A stretch of DNA of 64,000 nucleotides. Origin: JAGGAG01 sp964638035. GTDB taxonomy: Bacteria > Gemmatimonadota > Gemmatimonadetes > Gemmatimonadales > GWC2-71-9. The stretch lies in the NCBI GenBank assembly GCA_964638035.1, contig CAZWXD010000005.1, forward strand, positions 1 to 64,000, written 5' to 3'. Below are positions 15,359 to 23,266 of the stretch, one piece after another; position 1 is the first letter of the stretch; each line of letters opens with the position of its first letter. The notes under the pieces are model-generated. The model was not told the origin of the DNA. It saw only the letters and a list, made by a program, of their open reading frames with translations, and ran no database searches. A program made the translations under genes and the position numbers.

Positions 15359-17487
15359 GATGCCGCCATCCTGGGGTGCATGTCGGTGAGCGTCGTCGGC
15401 ACCAGCACGGGCAACACGCGCTCGGCCACGTCCAGCAGGTCCACCAGGAGGCTGCGCAGGAGGATCACGCTCCCCGCCTGCTGCTCCACCACGATCGAGA
15501 AAAGCCGCACCGGGGGATGGGGCACGTCGCCGGTGCCGTCGCGGTCGAGGTCGTAGCCGCGGTACTGGTCCCAGGTGTTCCCGTCGAACGTGCTGGTCTG
15601 CGAGCGGCCATTGGTGGCCACGTCGAAGGCGTTCCCGGTGAAGTGGTTCCCGGTGAAGTGGTTCTCCTCCGAGTTGCCCCGGAGGCGGATGGCCCAGCCG
15701 TTCTGGTCGAACAGGTTCCGGGTGAACGCGACGTGGCTCGTGCCCTCCATGAAGAGCGCCGTCGTGTTGCCGGTGAAGACGTTGCCGTCCAGCTCGCCGT
15801 GGCCGATGTCCTTGAGCAGCAGCCCGTAGGCGCCGGCACCCTGGTGTCCCGCAAAGCGGTTCCGCCGCATGGCCACCTGCTTCGTGTACATCACGGCGAT
15901 GCCGGCGGCGTTCCGCTCGAAGGTGTTGTCCTCGTAGGCCGAGCTGTCGGAGAACATGAAGTGCAGGCCGTAGCGGTGGTTGGCGCTGCTGCGGTTCCCC
16001 TGGACCACGACATGCCGGGCAAACTCGAGGTAGATCCCGTCGCGGTGCCCGGAGATGTCATTGCCCACGATGGTGGTGCTGGTCGAGTTCCAGAGGTGGA
16101 CCGCATTGCCCGAGTGGGTCTCCGTGCCACCCTGCCCGCGGAAGGCGTTGTGCCGGATGTCGCACCCGGACGAACGGGCCAGGAACACGCCGAAGAAGGT
16201 GTCGCTGAACCGGTTGCCCACCACCTGGCACCCGGTGACGCCCTCGAATCGCAGGGCGGCCCGGTCGTCCATGAAGCTGGTGCCCACGTTGCGGAACTCG
16301 AAGCCCTCGATCCGCACGCGGTCGGCCGTGATGCGCATGAGGCCCGTGTTGCCGTTGCCCTCGATCACCGGCAGCCCCTCGCCCACCAGGGTGATGGGCC
16401 GAGCGAGCAGCAACTCCTGCTCCAGGTGGTAGGTGCCAGCCGGCACCACGACCCTGGCGCCCGGCGCCGCGTTCGCGATGAGCGCGGCGAGGGACCTGCC
16501 GGGCTGGTCGGGGCGGCTGGCGCCGGCGTGGGACGACCCCCCCGGCAGCGTGCGCGGCGTGGCGGGTGCGCCATGCCGCACGGCGATGATCCCGCTGCCC
16601 ATGGGGGTGGGAATGCTGTCGGTGTGGAGGAAGGTGAGTTCGGTGCGGGGGCGGAGGGTGCCCGGCTCGTGGTAGTCCATGGCCCACATCGAGCGCACCT
16701 GGGCCTCGGGCACGGCACCGCCCGACACGAAGTCCAGCATGCACCCCACGTCGTCGAAGACGTACACCTTGCCCGTCCGCGTCACCAGCTCGGCGGCAAA
16801 GCGGGCGTCCGACACCCGCATGTGGCAGTGGGCGCACTCCTCGGCCCCCAGCGCGATCGGCCGGGGGCCGGTAGAGCAGGCCACGGCCAGCACCAGCAGC
16901 ACCGGCGCACCGCGCCGCCGCCCGCGCCACTCGACCAGGCCGGCCACGGCCACGAGGGCGGTTGCCGCCAGGGCGGCCAGCCCCCCGATGTCGGGCCATG
17001 AGGTCGCGCGGAAGTTGAGCAGCTTCTTGCTCCCGATGAGCGGCGGCTGGTACGACATCCCCGGCACCTTGATGGCCGCCGTGGGATCGAGGTCGTGCCC
17101 GTAGTCGTAGCCCCACTTCCAGAAATCGGCCAGCCCGGCCAGGGCGGCAACGAGGAGCGCCACCACCAGCACGGTGAGGAGCCACCGCCTGCCCGTGAGC
17201 GCCACGAGCAGGGCCAGGATGGCGAGGCCGCCCACGACCCAGGGCATGTACTTCAACTCGGCGATCTGGTCCGGCACGATCTCCTTCATGCCGATGTAGT
17301 GGTTCAGCCCGTTGATGGCCTCGAGCTGGTGGGGCTGGGCGCCCCGGATCTCGTTGACCCAGATCCGGAGGCCCAGGCCCTCGGGGTACTGCGGTGCCTC
17401 GAGGTCGATGCGCCACATCGGCTGCACGTAGAGCACCAGCAGGAGCAGTGCTGCCACGGCCACAAGGATGCGTGAGATGGGGCGCAT
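15355..17487 (-). CDS. nosLD: Fusion protein: membrane domain + NosL + NosD
   Basis: A single 710-residue open frame joining three parts usually encoded separately. Residues 1-190 are a membrane domain with about four TM helices (7-22, 83-98, 102-120, 168-184). Residues about 195-310 are NosL: a lipobox-like LAVAC (Cys204) precedes the copper-binding motif C218-A-H-C-H-M223 and the conserved VYVFDDVGCMLDF. Residues about 330-705 form the NosD right-handed beta-helix, with many N-x-F/N-x-x-G coil turns. NosL is a Cu(I) chaperone and NosD is the periplasmic partner of NosFY in CuZ assembly, so the fusion would tether the chaperone to its acceptor. No stop or frameshift separates the parts. A GAGGAC ribosome site precedes ATG 17487. 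Confidence 0.88.
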   Translation of the reverse strand: MRPISRILVAVAALLLLVLYVQPMWRIDLEAPQYPEGLGLRIWVNEIRGAQPHQLEAINGLNHYIGMKEIVPDQIAELKYMPWVVGGLAILALLVALTGRRWLLTVLVVALLVAALAGLADFWKWGYDYGHDLDPTAAIKVPGMSYQPPLIGSKKLLNFRATSWPDIGGLAALAATALVAVAGLVEWRGRRRGAPVLLVLAVACSTGPRPIALGAEECAHCHMRVSDARFAAELVTRTGKVYVFDDVGCMLDFVSGGAVPEAQVRSMWAMDYHEPGTLRPRTELTFLHTDSIPTPMGSGIIAVRHGAPATPRTLPGGSSHAGASRPDQPGRSLAALIANAAPGARVVVPAGTYHLEQELLLARPITLVGEGLPVIEGNGNTGLMRITADRVRIEGFEFRNVGTSFMDDRAALRFEGVTGCQVVGNRFSDTFFGVFLARSSGCDIRHNAFRGQGGTETHSGNAVHLWNSTSTTIVGNDISGHRDGIYLEFARHVVVQGNRSSANHRYGLHFMFSDSSAYEDNTFERNAAGIAVMYTKQVAMRRNRFAGHQGAGAYGLLLKDIGHGELDGNVFTGNTTALFMEGTSHVAFTRNLFDQNGWAIRLRGNSEENHFTGNHFTGNAFDVATNGRSQTSTFDGNTWDQYRGYDLDRDGTGDVPHPPVRLFSIVVEQQAGSVILLRSLLVDLLDVAERVLPVLVPTTLTDMHPRMAAS

Positions 17488-17497
17488 CGTCAGGTCC

Positions 17498-19465
17498 TCA
17501 CTTCGGCGTGTTGAAGGCGAGCGGGGGCGCGCTGCCGCGTGGGGACACGCGGACGTACCCCTGCATCTCCTGGTGCAGCGCCGAGCAGAAGTCGGTGCAG
17601 TAGAACGGGAACACCCCCACCCGGTCCGGCGCCCAGGCGATGGTCCGGGTCTGCCCCGGCATCACCAGCAGCTCCGAGTTGTGCGCGCCCATCACGGCGA
17701 AGCCGTGCGGCACGTCCCAGTCCTGCTCCAGGTTGGTGATGTGGAAGTACACCGAGTCGCCCACCTGGATGCCCTCGATGTTGTCGGGCATGAAGTGGCT
17801 GCGGATCGCGGTCATGTACACGTCCACCCGGTTCCCCTTCCGGACCACCTTCGCCTCCTTCTCGCCCCGGGCCGCAAAGGGGTCCTTGTTGGCCGCGAGG
17901 TCGTAGGTCCGCACCTGCTTGTCCTTGATGACGCTGGCCGGGAGGCCCTGCGCATAGTGCGGCTCGCCCACCGTGGGGAAGTCGAGCAGCAGCTTCATCC
18001 GGTCGCCGCTGATGTCGATCAGCTGCGCCGCCTGGTTCAGCTCCGGGCCGGTCGGGAGGTACCGGTCCTTGGTGATCTTGTTCATCGCCAGGAGGTACTT
18101 GCCCCACGGCTTCCGCGAGTCGCCGCCGGGGATCATGATGTGGCCCAGCGAGTAGTACGTCGGGATCCGGTCGAGCACGGTGCAGTCCTTCACCCGCCAC
18201 TTCACCACCTCGGACGACAGGAACATCGAGGTGTACCCGTTGCCCTTGTCGTCATACTCGGTGTGGAGCGGCCCCAGGCCCGGCTCCTTGACCTCGCAGG
18301 CGATGGTCGCGTCGTACTTGAGCACCGGGATGCCATCCTCGTCACCCTCGAAGGCCTTGTCCTCGATCGCCTTCGTCATCCGGCTGAAGGAGTGCACCGG
18401 GATGAGCGAGGCCAGCTTGCCACCCGCCGCGATGTACTCGCCGCTCGGGTCCACGTCCACGCCGTGGGGCGACTTGGGCGTGGGCAGGTAGTACGTCATG
18501 TTGGGGCAGTCGGCCGGGCTCAGCACCTTGACGCTGGTGAGCACCTCCGACTTCGCCGAGTGGGTCTCGTCCATCCGGTTGTGGTAGTAGCGGGCCGGCG
18601 TCACCTTCGCCTTGCCCGCGGCCACGCACTGCTCCGCCACCTTCCAGTTGATCGCGGCGATGTAGTCCTTGTCGCGCTGGCTGGCGTTCCGCTCCTTCAG
18701 GGCCTGCGCCCGCTCGGCGTTGTACGAGGTGAAGAAGGTCCACCCGTGCGAGGGCCCCTTCCCGGAGTGCGCCAGGTCGTAGTCGAAGCCCGGCAGCAGG
18801 ATCTGGAAGGCAATGGCCATGCGGCCAGTCGCCGAGTCCACCTTGATGAAGGACAGGACGCCGCTGAAGGTCTTGTACTCGTCGATCGACACGTCCCGCT
18901 GCGGGATCGGCACGCTGAAGCGGGTGCCGGCCACGGTGTACTCCGTGTTCTGCGTGACGAACGGTGATGAGTGGTTTCCCGCCGAGTTCGGGATCTCGAT
19001 GATCTCGGCCGTCTCGAAGGTGGTGAGGTCGATCCGTGCCACCCGCGGGGTGTTGTTCGCGTTCACGAAGAGCCAGCGCCCGTCGGGCACGCCGTCGGTC
19101 TGCGACAGCTCGGGATGGTGGGCGTCGTCCCAGGGGATGAACCCGAAGCTCGTCATCAGCATCGGCTTGGTCTGCTCGGAGTAGCCCCAGCCCTTCTCCG
19201 GGTACTGCGAGAACACGGGGATGTCCCGGAGCATGCGACCGGAGGGCAGCGCGTACACCGGCAGGTTGCCGCTGAAGCCGCCCGAGACGAAGGCGTAGAA
19301 CTCGTCGTACTCGCCCGGCGGGACATAGACGCGGCTGGCGGCGTCGGCCGTGCTGCCGGCCTGGCCACTGGAGGTGCTGCGGCTGCAGCTCGCCACGACC
19401 ACGGCGAGCAGGGCGGCCCCGCCCAGCATCCAGGGGGTGAAGCGGAACATCGTGCGGCGTGACAT
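17498..19465 (-). CDS. nosZ: Nitrous oxide reductase NosZ, clade II type
   Basis: A 655-residue multicopper enzyme that reduces N2O to N2 in the periplasm. The N-terminus is a Sec/lipoprotein-like signal (hydrophobic core then VVASC); SRR is present but the rest of a Tat motif is not, which fits clade II. Residues about 60-520 form the CuZ beta-propeller with His in SPHGVDV, SLGHIM and GEPHYA. The C-terminal cupredoxin domain has the CuA ligands C623-x3-C627-x3-H631-x2-M634 (CTDFCSALHQEM). I start at ATG 19465, which has GAGGAG upstream; an in-frame ATG at 19498 is less likely. It is the second gene of the operon, after a cytochrome c. Confidence 0.97.
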   Translation of the reverse strand: MSRRTMFRFTPWMLGGAALLAVVVASCSRSTSSGQAGSTADAASRVYVPPGEYDEFYAFVSGGFSGNLPVYALPSGRMLRDIPVFSQYPEKGWGYSEQTKPMLMTSFGFIPWDDAHHPELSQTDGVPDGRWLFVNANNTPRVARIDLTTFETAEIIEIPNSAGNHSSPFVTQNTEYTVAGTRFSVPIPQRDVSIDEYKTFSGVLSFIKVDSATGRMAIAFQILLPGFDYDLAHSGKGPSHGWTFFTSYNAERAQALKERNASQRDKDYIAAINWKVAEQCVAAGKAKVTPARYYHNRMDETHSAKSEVLTSVKVLSPADCPNMTYYLPTPKSPHGVDVDPSGEYIAAGGKLASLIPVHSFSRMTKAIEDKAFEGDEDGIPVLKYDATIACEVKEPGLGPLHTEYDDKGNGYTSMFLSSEVVKWRVKDCTVLDRIPTYYSLGHIMIPGGDSRKPWGKYLLAMNKITKDRYLPTGPELNQAAQLIDISGDRMKLLLDFPTVGEPHYAQGLPASVIKDKQVRTYDLAANKDPFAARGEKEAKVVRKGNRVDVYMTAIRSHFMPDNIEGIQVGDSVYFHITNLEQDWDVPHGFAVMGAHNSELLVMPGQTRTIAWAPDRVGVFPFYCTDFCSALHQEMQGYVRVSPRGSAPPLAFNTPK

Positions 19466-19513
19466 GTTGGGCTCCTCAGGGTGTGGAACGTGACGCATGG
19501 CGCGTCAGGACAC

Positions 19514-20020
19514 TCATGAGCCTTGGGTGCGCAGGTACTCCAGCACCGCGCGCGCCTCGTCCTGGCTCAGCTGCTGGTTCGGCATCTGGGTCATGTACTC
19601 ACCCAGGAGCTTCTTCACCTCGGGGTGCTTCGTGTACATGCCCTCGGGATTCAGGATCATGTTCATCACGAACGTGGGCCCCATCTTGTCCACCACGCCG
19701 CCCAGCGGCGGGCCCACGTACTTCTCGCCCATCTTGTGGCACGCCGCGCACTTGGTCTCGAACGACTTCTGCCCCTGCGCCGCCAGGGCCTGGTCCACCG
19801 GCCCCACCGTGAGTTCCTCGGTGAGCGGCCCGATGCCGTGCTGCAGCTGGAACGGCGTGAGCTCCCCCCCTGCCGCGGCTGCGGCCGGGGCCGCGCTGGC
19901 GCCTGCCGCTGCGCCGGCCGGTGCCGCCTTGCCCGAGTCGCCGCACGCGACGGTGAAAAGGGCGATGGCGCTCACGGCGCCGAGCAGGAGCGGGCGGGGA
20001 TGACGGCGATCGACGGACAT
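19514..20020 (-). CDS. Cytochrome c lipoprotein, first gene of nos operon
   Basis: A 168-residue protein with a lipoprotein signal (LFTVAC), a low-complexity Ala/Gly linker (about 30-52) and one cytochrome c domain with C-A-A-C-H. The MTQMPNQQL segment near the C-terminus carries a likely Met ligand. Clade II nos clusters commonly encode such cytochromes, and it probably donates electrons to the CuA site of NosZ. It begins the transcription unit downstream of the divergent promoter region at 20052-20104. Confidence 0.9.
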   Translation of the reverse strand: MSVDRRHPRPLLLGAVSAIALFTVACGDSGKAAPAGAAAGASAAPAAAAAGGELTPFQLQHGIGPLTEELTVGPVDQALAAQGQKSFETKCAACHKMGEKYVGPPLGGVVDKMGPTFVMNMILNPEGMYTKHPEVKKLLGEYMTQMPNQQLSQDEARAVLEYLRTQGS

Positions 20021-20051
20021 GAACGGGTTCCTCGACTGGGTGATGGACGGC

Positions 20052-20104
20052 TTGTGGCCCTCACGGACGAGAGCTATAATCTGATATCAACATGAGATTA
20101 TCAA
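20052..20104. promoter_or_regulatory. Divergent promoters with ATAATCT-N12-AGATTAT operator
   Basis: On the plus strand TTGTGG (20052-20057), a 17-base spacer and TATAAT (20075-20080) point at the Rrf2 gene. On the minus strand TTGATA (20099-20104), a 17-base spacer and GATTAT (20076-20081) point at the nos operon. A perfect inverted repeat, ATAATCT-N12-AGATTAT (20076-20101), covers the plus -10 and the whole minus core promoter. It also contains TGATATCA. One bound protein, most simply the Rrf2 regulator itself, would block both directions. A 10-base palindrome CTTCATGAAG lies further on at 20142-20151. Confidence 0.65.
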
Positions 20105-20180
20105 GATTTATGAACAAGGTTTACGGGAGTCTTTAGCCCACCTTCATGAAGCCCCAGCGGGCCCGGCAGGGAGGATCGAG

Positions 20181-20612
20181 ATGCTCTCACAGACTGCGGG
20201 GTACGCGCTCCGGACGGTGCTGCTCATCGCCCGCACGGGCGGGGATACGCCGGCGCGCGCCGACGCCCTGGCGGCGTCCCTCCAGATCCCGCGCAACTAC
20301 CTCGCGAAGATCCTGCACCGGCTGGCGCAGGCGGGGGTTCTGGCGTCAAGCCGGGGACGGAACGGCGGGTTCCTGCTGGGCCGGCCGGCGGCGGGGATCT
20401 CGCTCGCCCAGGTCGTCGGGCTCTTCGACCGGATCGAGCCCCGGAGCCAGTGCCTCCTGGGGAAGGAGTCGTGCGGCGGGCCCCACACATGCCCGGCCCA
20501 CCAGCGCTGGGCCGAGGTGGGGGACGTGGTGACACGGTTCTACCGGGAGACAACAGTGGCGGAACTGGTGGGGGATCCGGGCGTCCTGACGCAGGGCGTG
20601 CAGGCGTCCTGA
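20181..20612 (+). CDS. Rrf2-family regulator (NsrR/IscR-like)
   Basis: A 143-residue winged-helix regulator. The N-terminus (MLSQTAGYALRTVLLIA) and the recognition region (LQIPRNYLAKILHRLAQAGVLASSRGRNGGFLLGRP) match Rrf2. Three Cys in QCLLGKESCGGPHTC, spaced CX6CX5C, are close to the NsrR/IscR cluster ligands (CX5CX5C), so it probably holds an Fe-S cluster that senses NO, O2 or redox state. ATG 20181 is preceded by GGGAGG. It diverges from the nos operon and probably controls it. Confidence 0.88.
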   Translation: MLSQTAGYALRTVLLIARTGGDTPARADALAASLQIPRNYLAKILHRLAQAGVLASSRGRNGGFLLGRPAAGISLAQVVGLFDRIEPRSQCLLGKESCGGPHTCPAHQRWAEVGDVVTRFYRETTVAELVGDPGVLTQGVQAS

Positions 20613-20658
20613 CGTTCAGGTGTTCAGGTGCGGTCCCTCCTGAATGTCCGTACGTGCG

Positions 20659-22599
20659 TCATGCCGCCTTCTTCGCCACGAAGAAGCTCCGCGGATCCTC
20701 CCTGAACGCTGCCCGCAGGTCGCCCCACAGCAGCTTGCGCTCGCCCGCCTCGAGGTTGCGCGCCCGCATGGCGGTGCGCAGCGACAGGTAGAAGCTCACC
20801 GAGAGGTTGAGCACGCCGGTGACGGCGATCCCGGCCACCGACCACAACACGTCGCTTGCGTGGAGCAGCCCCTGCTGGGCCAGCGGTGCGTAGGTGAACG
20901 CCACCGAGGCGGCCTGCAGGGTGATGTGGCGGACCTCGAGGCGGATGCCCAGGAACTTCTCGAAGAGCACGGGCACGAAGCCCAGCAGCATGCCCAGCAC
21001 GATGTAGCCGATGATGCCGCCCCAGTTGCGGCGGACGAAGCCCGCCAGCCAGTGTGCCCGCTCCGCCCCGATGAGGCGGCTCACCCGCGGGTCGTTGGCG
21101 ATGGCATCGGGCAACCCGCGGTAGGCGCTCCAGTTCGCGGCCCACCCGGCGGCCAGGCTCGAGAGCCAGAGCGAGATGCCGGTGGTGATCGCGTACACCA
21201 CGGTCAGCGAGGCGACGGGGTTGATGGCGTGGAGGCCGTGGGCTGCGGTCTCCGCCGACAGCACGTGCCGGCCGGTGCCCAGGAAGAGCAGCAGGTCGAG
21301 GAGGACGGCGAGTGACATGGTCGCGAGGCCGTTGGCGAGTGTCACCGCCGTCTGCGAGCGCGTGATGCCCTTGATCAACTCGATCTCGTCCGAACGGCCG
21401 CCGGTGTGCATCGTGGCGGCCAGCGCGGAGGCCGTCATGGCCGGCTGCTTGGAGGCCAGCAGCCAGTGGTTGACCTGCATGAGGCAGAAACTGGCGGAGT
21501 AGTTGGCCCAGTACCCCAGGCCAGCCACCACCGGTGCCAGGGGCAGGGCGCCGAGGGCGTACTTGCCCAGCGCCGTGAAGGTGGTGAGGAAGCCGGAGGC
21601 CGCCCCCTTGTTGAAGTGCTCGCGCCACTCCCGGCGCGTATCCACCGTGTAGTGCTCGCCGGTCTCGCCGGTGTGCTCGACGATCTTCCGGCTGAGGCGC
21701 TTGAGCGCGGTGCGGAGTACGGTGCCAAGCTGGCGTTGCTCGCCGGTGGCGCGAACCAGGCCGGCCACGAGGCGCTGCCCGTCGCGCGCGGTGGGCCGGG
21801 TCCCCAGCCGCATCAGCATCCCGACGCGTGCCAGCAGCGCATCGAGCGCCTCGAGCCGGAACACCGCCTCGGTGGACACTCCCCGCTTGTCGATCTCGCT
21901 CTCGATCCGGTCCAGTTCGGCTCGGCACTCCCGGAGCGCCTCTTCCCAGGCGGACTGGCCGTTGGCCTCCGTGCCGTCGGCCCGCACACTGCTGATGGCA
22001 GGGCCAAGCTTGAGGAAGGCGGCGTCCGACAGGACATCGGTGGGCCGGAACCAGAGGAGCTCGGGCGAGAGGCCGGTGGCTGCCGCCCGGACACCCGCGA
22101 CGTGGGCGGCCTCGAGGAGGCGCTCGCGCTGGTGGCCGACGATGCGGCCCCAGGTCGTGAGGTCGTCCACCTCGAGCCCCTCCACCCACGCGGCATCCTC
22201 GGGGCGGAACCCGGCGCGGTTGAACAGGTCATAGATGTCGTCCAGCCGCGGCGTTCGCGGGAGGAACCGGCGCTCCAGCCGGTACGACAGCTCGCGGACA
22301 ATGGTGGACTCCACCGGAATCCCCGTCTCACCCAGCCAGCGGATGAGGGTGGGCTGGCCCAGCGCCCCGGCAATGCGCTCGCACAGGAGCGGCGCCTGGG
22401 GATGCTCGAGGATCGCCTGCGCCAGCGCGCGAAGCCGCTCCGTCCGCGGCGGGATCGTGCCCGGCTCCGCCGACACCGGCGCCGCCTCGAGCAGCCAGGC
22501 CAGGAGGCGATGCAGCCAGTCGGGCGCGCCGCCGGGGAGGCTCAGCGCCACGAGCTTCTGCAACTGGATGTCGCTGGTCAGCGGGGTCCCAGCACCCAT
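20659..22599 (-). CDS. Gcr-type 'site-specific recombinase' family membrane protein
   Basis: A 646-residue protein resembling the family labelled site-specific recombinase Gcr. The first 300 residues are soluble and helical; the rest has at least six TM helices (for example SLAVLLDLLLFLGTG, IIGYIVLGMLLGFVPVLF). No tyrosine or serine recombinase catalytic motif is visible, and the membrane topology argues against a DNA recombinase, so I treat the family name as historical. It overlaps the 3' end of bioD by 22 bases. The role is unknown. Confidence 0.75.
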   Translation of the reverse strand: MGAGTPLTSDIQLQKLVALSLPGGAPDWLHRLLAWLLEAAPVSAEPGTIPPRTERLRALAQAILEHPQAPLLCERIAGALGQPTLIRWLGETGIPVESTIVRELSYRLERRFLPRTPRLDDIYDLFNRAGFRPEDAAWVEGLEVDDLTTWGRIVGHQRERLLEAAHVAGVRAAATGLSPELLWFRPTDVLSDAAFLKLGPAISSVRADGTEANGQSAWEEALRECRAELDRIESEIDKRGVSTEAVFRLEALDALLARVGMLMRLGTRPTARDGQRLVAGLVRATGEQRQLGTVLRTALKRLSRKIVEHTGETGEHYTVDTRREWREHFNKGAASGFLTTFTALGKYALGALPLAPVVAGLGYWANYSASFCLMQVNHWLLASKQPAMTASALAATMHTGGRSDEIELIKGITRSQTAVTLANGLATMSLAVLLDLLLFLGTGRHVLSAETAAHGLHAINPVASLTVVYAITTGISLWLSSLAAGWAANWSAYRGLPDAIANDPRVSRLIGAERAHWLAGFVRRNWGGIIGYIVLGMLLGFVPVLFEKFLGIRLEVRHITLQAASVAFTYAPLAQQGLLHASDVLWSVAGIAVTGVLNLSVSFYLSLRTAMRARNLEAGERKLLWGDLRAAFREDPRSFFVAKKAA

Positions 22600-23252
22600 G
22601 GAATGGCTGGCTCGAGCGCCCGGGCCGCCTGGTCGGGGTCGCTGGTGCGCGGCACGTCGAGGACCCGGTCGAGTCCGGAGAGCCGGATGATGGCGTCGCG
22701 ATTGGTGGCGTGGGAGGGGTCGGGGGACGTGGTGGCCGAGAGGACCACGCCAGCGGGGAGGATGCCGCCCAGCTCGAGCGCGCCCAGGGTCAGCAGGGTG
22801 TGGTTGACGGTGCCGAACTGGCTGGCCGACGCCACCAGCACCGACGCACCGAGCGCCTCGGCCAGGTCCACCACGGTCCATTCCCAGGCCAGCGGCGTGA
22901 GGAGCCCGCCCGCCGTTTCCACCATGGTGACGTCGGCGCCGCGGGCATAGCGCTCGATGGCGCCGGCCGTCTCGTCGAAGTCGAGCTTGCCGCCCTCGAG
23001 TTCGGCGGCGATCGCGGGCTCCAGCGCGGCACGGAAGCGGTGCAGGGCGTGGCGCGGCTCGGCCTGCCCGGTGGCCCGGGCCAGGAGCACGCCATCCTCG
23101 TGCGGCGCCACCTCGAAGGTGGTGCCGACCTCCACCGCCTTGATGGCCACCACCCGGTGACCGGCGCGCACGAGGGCCCGCGACAGCGCGCAACCGACCC
23201 AGGTCTTGCCGATGCCGCTGTCCGTGCCGGTGACGAAGACGATGCGAGGCAT
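22578..23252 (-). CDS. bioD: Dethiobiotin synthetase
   Basis: A 224-residue P-loop enzyme of biotin synthesis that carboxylates 7,8-diaminopelargonate to dethiobiotin using ATP. It begins IVFVTGTDSGIGKTWVGCAL, the BioD Walker A motif, followed by VVAIKAVEVG (catalytic Lys region) and VETAGGLLTPL. No other biotin gene is in the window. It is followed by the Gcr-type gene with overlap and preceded by the flavin monooxygenase across a 14-base gap on the same strand. Confidence 0.93.
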   Translation of the reverse strand: MPRIVFVTGTDSGIGKTWVGCALSRALVRAGHRVVAIKAVEVGTTFEVAPHEDGVLLARATGQAEPRHALHRFRAALEPAIAAELEGGKLDFDETAGAIERYARGADVTMVETAGGLLTPLAWEWTVVDLAEALGASVLVASASQFGTVNHTLLTLGALELGGILPAGVVLSATTSPDPSHATNRDAIIRLSGLDRVLDVPRTSDPDQAARALEPAIPWVLGPR

Positions 23253-23266
23253 GCCGGGGGCGCGCG

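Noticed and set aside
17498..19498. Tat-exported (clade I) NosZ
   Set aside because: SRR is present near the N-terminus, but the following residues do not match the Tat motif and a VVASC lipobox-like end is present. The neighbouring nos gene content fits clade II.
20659..22599. Mobile-element recombinase suggested by the Gcr family name
   Set aside because: It is a polytopic membrane protein without recombinase catalytic residues, and no inverted repeats or attachment sites flank it.
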